Shown piece after piece: positions 19,086 to 28,136 of a stretch of 64,000 nt of DNA. The stretch is from Bacteroidota bacterium (GTDB lineage: Bacteria; Bacteroidota; Bacteroidia; Cytophagales; Cyclobacteriaceae): positions 57,101-121,100 of the forward strand of contig JAEZGH010000039.1 in the NCBI GenBank assembly GCA_023417065.1, read 5' to 3'. The notes under the pieces are model-generated. The model searched no databases. It was not told the DNA's origin and worked only from the letters and a program-made list of their open reading frames with translations. The stretch's first letter is position 1. Every line of letters begins with the position of its first letter. The translations under genes and the position numbers were made by a program.

Positions 19086-19112
19086 CGAAAACGATTGCGG
19101 AGCCGATTCCGC
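19086..19112. promoter_or_regulatory. LacI-type operator in the divergent GH13/susC-2 spacer
   Basis: CGAAAACGATTGCG (19086-19099) matches CGCAAnCGnTTGCG at 11 of 12 positions. A second inverted repeat overlaps it: GCGGA (19097-19101) and TCCGC (19108-19112). The decamer TTTTACCTAG ends at its left edge, as also seen near the operator ahead of the GH31 gene. The site is about 95 bp from the GH13 start and 145 bp from the susC-2 start. Confidence 0.55.
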
Positions 19113-19243
19113 TAAATATTTTTCAATTTTAATAATGTTGTTTGTGGGTATCTCAGTAAATTATTAGCTGATCGTGGAACGTACTCCCAAACGTACTTTT
19201 TACGTGTATTTTTTACATATATAAAACCCAAACCAAAAACCGT

Positions 19244-22210
19244 ATGACAAAATTTTATCTGTTCAGCAGGTACCTGACGGTTTTGTTCATTCTGATATCG
19301 ACCATGGCGTGGTCGCAGAGCAAAACTGTCACGGGAAAAGTTACGGCAGCTGACGATGGATCAGGCTTGCCTGGTGTCAATGTCATAGAAAAAGGAACGA
19401 GTAACGGAACCGTTACCGAAGGAAATGGAGATTTCTCCATTTCGGTCGAGCCAGGCGCTACGCTGGTGTTCTCCTTCGTAGGATTTATTTCACAGGAAGT
19501 CGTTGTAGGCAATCAGACAACCATCAATGTGACCCTGCGGAGCGATGTTACGGCGCTCACTGAAGTCGTTGTTGTGGGATATGGAACGCAGGAACGTAAA
19601 GAGATTACCAGCGCCGTCGCGAGTGTATCGTCTGAACAGTTCAATCGCGGAAATGTTACCACCCCTGGTCAACTGATTCAGGGAAAAGTAGCAGGGCTTT
19701 CGATTGTACGTCCCGGCGGCGACCCAAATGCCGGGTATACCATTCGTCTTCGCGGTATTTCTACTTTCGGTGCAAACAGTGAGCCGCTTATTGTCCTGGA
19801 CGGCGTTGTGGGTGCTTCGCTTGAAAACGTTGACCCTAACGATATCCAATCGATGGACGTTCTCAAGGATGCATCTGCTGCGGCCATTTATGGTGCACGT
19901 GGATCGAGCGGGGTAATTATCGTAACGACAAAATCCGGCAAGTCCGGCCGCGGCCCCTATACCAACGTCGACTATAACGGATTCGTAACCATTGACCGGG
20001 TTGCAAACAAGATAGACGTTCTTTCACCTGAAGAGTTCGTAGCAGGAGGCGGGACCGATTTTGGATCATCCACGGATTGGTTCGAAGAACTGACTCAGAC
20101 AGGTTTTTCACATACTCACAACGTTTCAATATCTGGTGCATCCGGCGCAACCACTTATCGTGCAGCCGTGAATTTCCGTGATAATGAAGGGGTAGCGAAA
20201 GGTGTAAACTTTCAACGCCTGAATACGCGTCTGAACCTCGGGCATGAGGCCATCAATGGACGGCTGCGCTTCAACGTAAATCTCGCCTTTAACAATCGCG
20301 AGCAGGAAAGCATTAATCTTGCTGCGTTTCGCTATGCAGTCATTTACAATCCGACGGCACCTGTTAGGGAAGATCCAGCCCGTTGGGGAGGTTATTTTCA
20401 GCGCGACCTTTTTGATTTTTATAACCCCGTTGCGCTCAGCCGTCAACAGAACTTCGTAAATGAGCGGAAGAACATTCTCGCGAACTACCGGATGGACTTC
20501 GACCTGCTTGAAGATCTGACGCTAAGTGTAAATTATGCGCAGGATCGCGAAACAGGTATCAGCGGATCATACTGGTCGAAGAATGATATTCAACTTGGAG
20601 CCGGTGGTAATGGAGTTGGTAGAAGAAGCACTTACGATAACGTAAATCAGCTTCTTGAAGGTACCGCGACCTATTCAAGGAAATTTGACAACCTGAATGC
20701 GGAATTACTTGCGGGTCTGGCAACTCAGAAACGGGAAAGTGAAGGCTTTACGCTTCAGGTGAAGAATTTTCTTTTCGATGACACAGGTTTTGACAACCTC
20801 GGTTTCGGTGGGGTGCTGCAGGGTACCAACACAGAGACTTCCAGCTACCGCAATGAAAATGTTCTGAATTCCGCATTCGCGCGACTAAATCTGAGTTGGG
20901 CGGATACCTACTTCCTTTCTGCAAGTGTCCGCAGTGAATCTTACAGCGGCTTCGGTAAGGACAACAAAACAGGGACATTTCCTGCGATAAGTGCAGGTGT
21001 TCGCATAAGCGAACTCGCTGATTTGGGCGCAGTGAGCAATCTTAAGCTGAGAGGTTCATGGGGCGTTACTGGTAACCTTCCGCCATCAGCCGACCTAGCA
21101 CTTGCTACCTACACTCCTGGAAATCGCATAGACTTCGATGGTAATCCTCTTACCGGAACGGACGTATTCGTTTCTCTTCGGCAGTCCAGGGATCCAAACC
21201 CAACGCTCAAGTGGGAAACAAAAACTGAGATGAACATTGGGCTCGATTTTGGATTTTTGCAGGATCGCATCACGGGTTCTGTTGAATACTATACCCGTAA
21301 GATTGATGACCTGTTGTACGGAATCAGCATTCCGTCTGGTGCGCCGAATCCATTCAGCCCAAGTGCGCCGGCGAATGTTGCAGGTTTTGCGTGGGCAAAT
21401 GTAGCCCAACTGCGTGCAGCTGGTTTTGAGTTCCAGGCCACATACAATGAGCTTGCTCTGGGGGCCGTTCGTTGGACACCTTCGTTGAATTTTACCCTGT
21501 ACGACAAAACCAAAATTGAATCGTTCAGCAGTGGAGAACTCGGATTTGCCGAACTGCGTTTGGCGGCTCCCGGTTCACCAGGGCAAAACAATAATCAGAT
21601 CATCAGAAACAAGGTGGGCGAAACCCTCGGTAACATGTACGGCCCCGAATTCCTCGGCGTTGATGAAAATAATGAGTACATCCTTTCATCGACAAATCCT
21701 GACGATTGGGGCGTAATAGGCAATGGGTTGCCAAGCTCGGAGTTCGGATTTAACAACACTTTCGTTTATAAGAACTTTGACCTCAATTTCTTCCTGCGCG
21801 GTGTATTTGGACATGACCTTTACAACTCATACCGTGGCTTCTATGAAAACCGTGATGCAGCATCCAATACCTGGAACAGCGTTGTGACGGACAAGACTCC
21901 ATATATCACTTCTACGCCAACGTTCTCGTCGTTATATGTTGAGAAAGCAAACTTTATCCGTCTTGACAACGCGTCACTTGGTTATAACCTTCCATTAAAC
22001 AGCAATGTTATTTCCAAAGTGAGGTTCTATGTCGCGGGGCAGAACCTATTCACAATTACCGATTACACAGGTATTGATCCTGAAGTGAGATACAGCGACT
22101 CCGAAAATGGAGATGCATTTACCACCAACCTTGCACCCGGGTTGGAAAGGAGAAACACGTACTTCACCACCCGGTCGTACACAGTTGGAGTCAACGTGAG
22201 TTTTAAATAA
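19244..22210 (+). CDS. Second SusC/RagA-family TonB-dependent receptor
   Basis: This is the outer-membrane channel of the second SusCD pair. The 988-residue protein has a signal peptide ending near MAWSQ (residue 25), a carboxypeptidase-D regulatory-like domain (about 28-105), a plug starting at VVGYGTQERKEITSAV, and a barrel. The N-terminal 110 residues closely resemble those of susC-1, while the barrel diverges and the pair lacks a SusE/F gene. It may take a different maltodextrin size or a related glucan. SusD-2 starts 5 bp after its stop. Confidence 0.95.
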   Translation: MTKFYLFSRYLTVLFILISTMAWSQSKTVTGKVTAADDGSGLPGVNVIEKGTSNGTVTEGNGDFSISVEPGATLVFSFVGFISQEVVVGNQTTINVTLRSDVTALTEVVVVGYGTQERKEITSAVASVSSEQFNRGNVTTPGQLIQGKVAGLSIVRPGGDPNAGYTIRLRGISTFGANSEPLIVLDGVVGASLENVDPNDIQSMDVLKDASAAAIYGARGSSGVIIVTTKSGKSGRGPYTNVDYNGFVTIDRVANKIDVLSPEEFVAGGGTDFGSSTDWFEELTQTGFSHTHNVSISGASGATTYRAAVNFRDNEGVAKGVNFQRLNTRLNLGHEAINGRLRFNVNLAFNNREQESINLAAFRYAVIYNPTAPVREDPARWGGYFQRDLFDFYNPVALSRQQNFVNERKNILANYRMDFDLLEDLTLSVNYAQDRETGISGSYWSKNDIQLGAGGNGVGRRSTYDNVNQLLEGTATYSRKFDNLNAELLAGLATQKRESEGFTLQVKNFLFDDTGFDNLGFGGVLQGTNTETSSYRNENVLNSAFARLNLSWADTYFLSASVRSESYSGFGKDNKTGTFPAISAGVRISELADLGAVSNLKLRGSWGVTGNLPPSADLALATYTPGNRIDFDGNPLTGTDVFVSLRQSRDPNPTLKWETKTEMNIGLDFGFLQDRITGSVEYYTRKIDDLLYGISIPSGAPNPFSPSAPANVAGFAWANVAQLRAAGFEFQATYNELALGAVRWTPSLNFTLYDKTKIESFSSGELGFAELRLAAPGSPGQNNNQIIRNKVGETLGNMYGPEFLGVDENNEYILSSTNPDDWGVIGNGLPSSEFGFNNTFVYKNFDLNFFLRGVFGHDLYNSYRGFYENRDAASNTWNSVVTDKTPYITSTPTFSSLYVEKANFIRLDNASLGYNLPLNSNVISKVRFYVAGQNLFTITDYTGIDPEVRYSDSENGDAFTTNLAPGLERRNTYFTTRSYTVGVNVSFK

Positions 22211-22215
22211 CTGAA

Positions 22216-23724
22216 ATGAGAATGACTATGGTAAAGAAATTAGGAATAAAGGTTTCGCTTCTGAGCTGTGCGCTGCTGGCATTTAATGCATGTGAAGCTC
22301 CGGACCAGAAAATATTTGATCAGATTGACGCAGAAACTGCACTGAAGTCGACAGACCCCGATGTATTACAGGCCTTTGCGCAAAGCGGATACACGCCCAT
22401 TATTGGTAACTGGGGAAGTCACAACTCCCTTTGGTCGCTGCACGAAGTTTCTTCTGACGAAATGGTTATCCCTCAGAAAGGCGCCGACTGGGAAGACGGC
22501 CACCAATGGATACGAATCCACCGTCATCAGTACTTGCCTACGGAAGAAGCGGTTAACAATGGTTGGACGTACTGTTATGGGGCAATCGGAAACCTGAATA
22601 ATTTACTCAAGAGTTTCGGATCCAATCAGATTCTCCGCTCCGAGTTTGAAGTCTTGCGGGCGCTGATTTATCTGTGGCTGATCGACGCCTATGGGAACGT
22701 TCCCATTGTTACGGAAGCATCTACCGATGCCACACCACCAACGTCGAGCCGGCAGGAAGTTTTTAACTTCATTGAGTCCAGTATTCTGAACAATCTGGAT
22801 AATCTGCGTAAAGAACGGACGTATGCGACAATCAACTACTATGTTGCGCAAACGATGCTCGCCAAGCTTTATCTTAATGCCGAAGTTTATACGGGGACGC
22901 CCCAATGGCAGAAGGCAGCAGATGCATGTACTGAGGTTATCGAATCAGGACTTTATAGTTTGTCCAGCGACTTCTTCTCAAACTTCGTCACGCAGAACGC
23001 ATCATCTCCGGAGAACATTTTCGTGATCAACTATGACGAGAATAATGGTCAGGGCTTTAACCTTCCACAAATGACGCTGCACTATGGTAATCAGGCAACG
23101 TATAACCTTCAGGAACAGCCGTGGAATGGGTACAGTACGATTGAGGAGTTCTACAACTCATTCGAGGAGGACGATGCACGAAGAAATAGTTTCCTGGTTG
23201 GTCCCCAATATGCTTCTGACGGCAGCCGCATCCTTGATCTCAGCGCTGAGGCAAGTGATCCTGACGGACCACCATTGACATTTACGCCGTACATCTCTGA
23301 ACTTACCCCCAATGCCCTCAGACAGGAAGGAGCTCGTATTGGAAAATTCGAATTTCGTCTAGGTGCTTCGTCGAGCCTTAGCAATGATTATCCAATTTTC
23401 CGCTATGCTGATGTGCTGTTAATGAAAGCCGAAGCGCTTTGGAGACTGGACGCTGGAAGCAGCGAGGCACTCGATCTTGTCAATCAGGTCCGGTTGCGTT
23501 CGCACCCTGAACCCCTGCCAGCGTTGGATGCTGATGCGATACTTGCAGAACGTGGTCGCGAGTTCTTTGCGGAAGCCTACAGACGGCAGGATCTTATCCG
23601 ATTCGGCAAGTTCAACGACCCGTGGTGGGAGAAGCCTGCTTCTTCGGAAAACAAGAATATTTTCCCAATTCCTCAGCCACAGATTCAAACTAATACAGAT
23701 CTGCAGCAAAATCCGGGATATTAA
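22216..23724 (+). CDS. Second SusD/RagB-family lipoprotein
   Basis: This partner of SusC-2 is a 502-residue lipoprotein with lipobox AFNAC (C26). The start is uncertain between ATG at 22216 and the later in-frame ATG at 22228; both keep the signal peptide. Family segments include LRALIYLWLIDAYGNVPIVT (about 145-165), MLAKLYLNAEVY, PIFRYADVLLMKAEALWR, and the C-terminal FFAEAYRRQDLIRFGKF. It closes the starch locus and is followed by a good terminator. Confidence 0.94.
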   Translation: MRMTMVKKLGIKVSLLSCALLAFNACEAPDQKIFDQIDAETALKSTDPDVLQAFAQSGYTPIIGNWGSHNSLWSLHEVSSDEMVIPQKGADWEDGHQWIRIHRHQYLPTEEAVNNGWTYCYGAIGNLNNLLKSFGSNQILRSEFEVLRALIYLWLIDAYGNVPIVTEASTDATPPTSSRQEVFNFIESSILNNLDNLRKERTYATINYYVAQTMLAKLYLNAEVYTGTPQWQKAADACTEVIESGLYSLSSDFFSNFVTQNASSPENIFVINYDENNGQGFNLPQMTLHYGNQATYNLQEQPWNGYSTIEEFYNSFEEDDARRNSFLVGPQYASDGSRILDLSAEASDPDGPPLTFTPYISELTPNALRQEGARIGKFEFRLGASSSLSNDYPIFRYADVLLMKAEALWRLDAGSSEALDLVNQVRLRSHPEPLPALDADAILAERGREFFAEAYRRQDLIRFGKFNDPWWEKPASSENKNIFPIPQPQIQTNTDLQQNPGY

Positions 23725-23743
23725 CATTAGAAAGTAGTTGGTT

Positions 23744-23775
23744 GAAAGGAAGGGCCCTCTAAAGTCCTTCCTTTC
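23744..23775 (+). terminator. Intrinsic terminator of susC-2/susD-2
   Basis: GAAAGGAAGG (23744-23753) and CCTTCCTTTC (23766-23775) form a perfect 10-bp stem with a 12-nt loop. It lies 19 bp after the susD-2 stop. The stem itself ends in T-rich sequence, but no long T run follows. Confidence 0.75.
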
Positions 23776-23833
23776 TCATTATATACCCCATACCTTAAGC
23801 TGGTTTTAAGATATCTTGACTATACAGCATTTT

Positions 23834-24108
23834 ATGCGAGTGGTTTTTTTTGGCATTAAGTGCTTTGTTATTTTGTGGATGTGAAAGAGCGGAGAATCTT
23901 GTTGTTAGAAATGTGTGTGATGCCCCTGACCAATGTTCTCCGGAATGTTAGGACACAGAATCTTGAGAGTGTAAACTGGCGTTAACGTATGGTCTACTGT
24001 ATGGATATATTCCCAGAGGTTCTTAAACTGGAATGTGGCCAAATAGGTAAGGTCCAAATCAAAAACGATTTAAATAGTCTTAATGTGGATTTCACAGCTA
24101 TTGTGTAG
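23834..24108 (+). pseudogene. Frameshifted remnant of a small lipoprotein gene
   Basis: ATG at 23834 begins MRVVFF and reaches a tract of eight T (23844-23851). Shifting by one base there gives LALSALLFCGCERAENLVV, a textbook lipoprotein signal and lipobox, ending at TAG 23949-23951 after a Cys-rich tail. With seven T the two halves would join in frame as a peptide of about 37 residues. A second short frame (23989-24108, 39 codons, MVYCMDIFPEVLKLECGQIG...) follows in another phase and also looks protein-like, so a longer lipoprotein may have decayed by several mutations. Other options are a sequencing error in the T tract, slippage-based phase variation, or chance. I recognise no family. Confidence 0.35.
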
Positions 24109-24247
24109 AGCAGATTGCTTCGGGATGTTTTAAGCCTTTTCTCAGGTCGTTTTGGGATGTGAGCTTGTAGTTATTGATTCAGCGAGTTGAAGGAAATTTA
24201 AGGTTTATTTTGCGTGATGAAATATGATATCAAGGTGTATTGAGACT

Positions 24248-24826
24248 ATGAATTGGCGACGAAGTTTGGTTGTGTTGCTTACGCTGGCGACGAATGCTAT
24301 ATTTTCTCAGTGTTCTACTGAATATGAACGGATGTTGAAGTCCGAAGCGGAAAAAGGGGTGAGGAACGATTCAATTTTCATGGGATTGTACCTGGGTATG
24401 CCGAAGAAGGATTTTTTTGGAAGATGTTGGGAATTGAATAAGCAGGGGGTACTTCGCCAGGGGCCGGGGAATCTGTCGGTTCAACATAGGTTGGATTCAT
24501 CTGTCCTCGGTGCGCCTGCATTCATGAGATTTTATCCCGTGTTCAAGGATGGAAAAATCCTGGCCATGCCGGTTGAATTCTCATTCGAAGCATGGGCGCC
24601 ATGGAACAAAGACCTATATTCAGATAAACTGCTTGAACAAGTTAAGAAGCTTGCCGAACAGTGGTATGGCGAGGGGTTTCTAAAGCTTGAACACGAAAAG
24701 AAGGGGCTGGTAGTATTTGTAAAAGTGGACGGAAATCGAGAGGTTCGTTTGTACCAAAAGGACGATGCCAGAGTAAAAATGGAGATAATTAATCTTTTAG
24801 AGAGTGAAGGTGATACAAAACTTTGA
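24248..24826 (+). CDS. Unknown exported protein
   Basis: I do not recognise this protein. From ATG at 24248 it has 192 residues and starts with a signal peptide (MNWRRSLVVLLTLATNAIFS), followed by QC. The LxxC pattern is poor, so cleavage by signal peptidase I is as likely as lipidation. The frame is open further up to an ATG at 24224, but that would put charged residues before the signal core. The mature part has no repeats and ends in a lysine-rich helix. Its 3' end overlaps the next gene by 23 bp, which ties it to the CRTAC-like lipoproteins, as a possible chaperone, subunit or processing partner. Confidence 0.75.
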   Translation: MNWRRSLVVLLTLATNAIFSQCSTEYERMLKSEAEKGVRNDSIFMGLYLGMPKKDFFGRCWELNKQGVLRQGPGNLSVQHRLDSSVLGAPAFMRFYPVFKDGKILAMPVEFSFEAWAPWNKDLYSDKLLEQVKKLAEQWYGEGFLKLEHEKKGLVVFVKVDGNREVRLYQKDDARVKMEIINLLESEGDTKL

Positions 24827-27800
24827 TTCTTGCTTAAAGTGTTTGGCTCTATGCGCGATTTTCGCCCTGGCCGTTGGTTGCTCCGATGACGAAAAAGCGT
24901 CGGAAAACGGCTTGTTCAGGAAACTTGATGCATCTCACACCGGAATTACCTTTCGAAATGACCTGACTTTCGATCGCGCGTTTAACATTTACACGTACCG
25001 CAATTTTTATAATGGCGGAGGTGTTGCAATTGGTGATATCAATAACGACGGCCTTGCTGACGTATTCCTCACCAGTAACATGAACGATAACAAGCTCTAT
25101 CTTAATCTTGGAAATTTCAAATTCAAAGATATTACAGATTCGGCAGGGGTAGCAGGAAAACAGGGTTGGAGTACTGGCGTAACCATGGCCGATGTGAATG
25201 GTGATGGATTCCTCGATATCTACGTTTGCAACTCCGGATCAAGAAAGGACGATATCAAACAGAATGAACTCTTCATTAACAATGGAAATGGGGTATTCAC
25301 TGAAATGGCTCAAGCATATGGCCTCGCCGATCGGGGATACTCGACGCACGCCGCATTCTTTGATTACGACAACGACGGCGATCTTGATATGTATCTCCTG
25401 AATAATTCATTTCAGGCAATTGGAAGCTTTAACTTGATGCAAAACGTTCGCGACCAACGTGACGTCGCCGGTGGAGATAAATTATTCAGAAATGATGATG
25501 GGAAATTCGTCGATGTTAGTTCCGAGGCGGGAATTTATGGAAGTGTCATTGGTTTCGGGCTGGGGGTTACCGTTGGTGACGTCAACAACGACGGCTGGCT
25601 CGATATTTACATTTCGAACGATTTTTTTGAACGCGACTATCTTTATCTGAATAATCGTAATGGAACCTTTTCGGAAATGCTCACCGAAGGATTCGCTTCG
25701 ATCAGCGCAGCCTCAATGGGAGCAGATATGGCTGACGTGAATAATGATGGGCTCCTGGATATTTTCGTCACAGATATGCTTCCAGAGCAGGATTCCAGAT
25801 TCAAACAGATCACCACGTTTGAGAATTGGGATAAAATCCAATACAATGTTAAGCATGGGTATCACTACCAGTACAACCGGAATATGCTTCATATCAATCA
25901 GGGTAATGGAAAGTTTGTTGAAGTGGGAAGGTTATGTAATGTCGAGGCAACAGACTGGAGCTGGGGAGCACTAATGTTTGACATGGATAACGATGGGTAT
26001 AAAGACATTTTTGTTGCGAACGGAATCTATCAGGACATAACGGATCTCGATTACCTCAGCTTCATTGTCAATGAGAATACCATCAAGAAAATTATTAGTG
26101 AACGCGGTGTGGACTACGAAGCGCTGATCACGCCGATTCCGATTAACCGGGTGTCGAACTATGCATTCAAGAACCTTGGAGACCTAAAATTCAAAAATGT
26201 TGCCAGAGAGTGGGGGCTAAGTGAACTTGTTCATTCGAACGGAGCGGCGTATGGCGACCTTGATAATAACGGTACGCTCGACCTCATAATTAATAACGTT
26301 AATGAGCAAGCTTTTGTCTATCAAAACGTGGGAATAGATACGACAAATGGTTATGTAAGGTTCGTTCTGAAAGGCGAAGGAAAGAATACATTCGGTATTG
26401 GGACGCGGATTACAATATGGGCTGGAGATGATACATTCAGCTTTGAGCAGATGCCTTCACGGGGTTTTCAATCGACGATGGAGCCCGTCATACATGCCGG
26501 CGTGGGACATCACGCATCGCTCGACTCTGTAAGAGTTAGTTGGCCCGGAGGAAAGTCACACGTTCTACACAACGTGAAGGTAAACCAAACGATTACGCTC
26601 AGGCAGGAAGACGCTAAATACCACAAAAACGGCAGCCGGTCAGAGCCAAAATTACTGGAAGACATAACAGACAAGGTCGTGGCTGGGATTGTTCATGAAG
26701 AAAATGACTTTGTCGACTTCGATCGGGACAGGCTAATATACCATATGTTGTCTACACAAGGACCGAAGGTGGCCACCGGTGATGTCAATGGTGATGGACT
26801 GATGGATTTTTACCTCTGCGGCGCGAAAGGCAGCGCTGGCAAACTGGTCTTACAAAACAAAGATGGAAGGTTCATCGAAAAGGATGTTCCGAAATTTGAC
26901 GCCGACAAGCGGCACGAAGACGTCGACGCTGTATTTTTTGATGCTGACAATGATGGAGACCTCGATCTTTTCGTGGCGAGTGGAGGAAATGAATTCACGG
27001 TAAATGCAATCGAGCTTCGTGATAGGCTTTATCTGAACGACGGCGAAGGTAATTTTGAAAGAGCTGATCGCACTGCGCTGACCATGCGTGAGATCAGTAG
27101 TGTCGTGCGCGTTGCTGACTTTGATAACGACGGAGACATCGACATCTTCCTGGGATCCAGAGCAATTCCGTTCTCGTATGGAATGCCTCCGTCGAGTTAT
27201 ATACTCATAAACGACGGGAAGGGCAACTTCGACGACGTGACTTCACGGATTGCACCGGACCTGGCCGGAATCGGTATGGTCACCGATGCTACCTGGACTG
27301 ACTTTGACGGCGACGGCGATCTGGATCTCATTGTGGTGGGTGAATGGATGCATGTGGTAGTACTTGAAAACAGGGACAATTCTTTCGTGGATATCTCCAA
27401 TGCAGCGGGAACTACCGACCTTAAAGGATGGTGGAACTGTATTGTCAAAGCTGACATCGATGGGGATGGTGATGATGACTACGTGGTTGGCAACCATGGA
27501 CAGAACTCGCGTTTTAAAGCTACTGCTGAGCAGCCGGTATACGCATTCGTAAATGACTTCGATGGAAACGGCAGCATTGAACATGTTTTTGCCCGGACGA
27601 TAGGCCGAGACATTTATCCGTATACCCTACGGCACGACCTGGTGGCACAGTTGCCGCATTTGAAGAAAAAATATTTGAAGTACAGCCAATACAACGATCA
27701 GCGCGTTAATGATATATTCTCAGAAGACCTTTTGGCTAAGTCGCTGCGTCTTGAGGCCAGAGAAATGCGAAGTGGCCTGCTGATAAATGAAGGAGGTAAG

Positions 27801-28136
27801 CTGCGGTTTCAGTCTTTACCCGTCGAAGCCCAGCTTGCTCCGATCTTTTCGTTTCTCGTGGATGATCTCGATGGTGACGGAGTAAAGGATATTATCGGCG
27901 GGGGTAATTTTTTCGAAGCCAAACCAGAAGCTGGAAGATATGACGCAAGTAGAGGTGTGGTTCTTAAAGGCCAGAAAGAAGGAGGCTTCAATGTAGTCGG
28001 CGCCGAAAAAAGTGGCCTCTATGAAGAATCTGCGCTGAGGGATCTGAAGATCATCCCCTGGAAAGGAAAACGAATTCTGCTTGTCGCCGCAAACAACGGT
28101 CCGCTCAAAGCTTATCTAATCCGTTCTGATGATTAG
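24804..28136 (+). CDS. FG-GAP/VCBS and ASPIC-UnbV (CRTAC1-like) lipoprotein, first copy
   Basis: This 1110-residue protein is anchored by a lipobox (AVGC, C26). It carries many FG-GAP/VCBS beta-propeller repeats with calcium-loop motifs such as DINNDGLAD, DVNGDGFLD and DYDNDGDLD (about 75-480 and 650-1010). Between the two sets lies an ASPIC/UnbV domain (about 525-605, GIGTRITIWAG to VNQTITL). This is the plan of Bacteroidota CRTAC1-family lipoproteins, often found beside SusCD genes; their biochemical role is unknown, with carbohydrate or protein binding proposed. The start codon is GTG, inside the upstream gene, indicating translational coupling. A tandem paralogue follows with an 8-bp overlap. 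Confidence 0.9.
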   Translation: MKVIQNFDSCLKCLALCAIFALAVGCSDDEKASENGLFRKLDASHTGITFRNDLTFDRAFNIYTYRNFYNGGGVAIGDINNDGLADVFLTSNMNDNKLYLNLGNFKFKDITDSAGVAGKQGWSTGVTMADVNGDGFLDIYVCNSGSRKDDIKQNELFINNGNGVFTEMAQAYGLADRGYSTHAAFFDYDNDGDLDMYLLNNSFQAIGSFNLMQNVRDQRDVAGGDKLFRNDDGKFVDVSSEAGIYGSVIGFGLGVTVGDVNNDGWLDIYISNDFFERDYLYLNNRNGTFSEMLTEGFASISAASMGADMADVNNDGLLDIFVTDMLPEQDSRFKQITTFENWDKIQYNVKHGYHYQYNRNMLHINQGNGKFVEVGRLCNVEATDWSWGALMFDMDNDGYKDIFVANGIYQDITDLDYLSFIVNENTIKKIISERGVDYEALITPIPINRVSNYAFKNLGDLKFKNVAREWGLSELVHSNGAAYGDLDNNGTLDLIINNVNEQAFVYQNVGIDTTNGYVRFVLKGEGKNTFGIGTRITIWAGDDTFSFEQMPSRGFQSTMEPVIHAGVGHHASLDSVRVSWPGGKSHVLHNVKVNQTITLRQEDAKYHKNGSRSEPKLLEDITDKVVAGIVHEENDFVDFDRDRLIYHMLSTQGPKVATGDVNGDGLMDFYLCGAKGSAGKLVLQNKDGRFIEKDVPKFDADKRHEDVDAVFFDADNDGDLDLFVASGGNEFTVNAIELRDRLYLNDGEGNFERADRTALTMREISSVVRVADFDNDGDIDIFLGSRAIPFSYGMPPSSYILINDGKGNFDDVTSRIAPDLAGIGMVTDATWTDFDGDGDLDLIVVGEWMHVVVLENRDNSFVDISNAAGTTDLKGWWNCIVKADIDGDGDDDYVVGNHGQNSRFKATAEQPVYAFVNDFDGNGSIEHVFARTIGRDIYPYTLRHDLVAQLPHLKKKYLKYSQYNDQRVNDIFSEDLLAKSLRLEAREMRSGLLINEGGKLRFQSLPVEAQLAPIFSFLVDDLDGDGVKDIIGGGNFFEAKPEAGRYDASRGVVLKGQKEGGFNVVGAEKSGLYEESALRDLKIIPWKGKRILLVAANNGPLKAYLIRSDD

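Larger units (their letters stand above)
23725..24247. other. Long spacer between the starch locus and the CRTAC cassette
   Basis: This spacer contains the terminator of susD-2 and a decayed-looking lipoprotein reading frame (listed separately). The last 140 bases before the next gene show no clear gene, repeat or TAnnTTTG promoter; TATTTTGC just ahead of 24220 is the nearest partial match. Confidence 0.5.
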
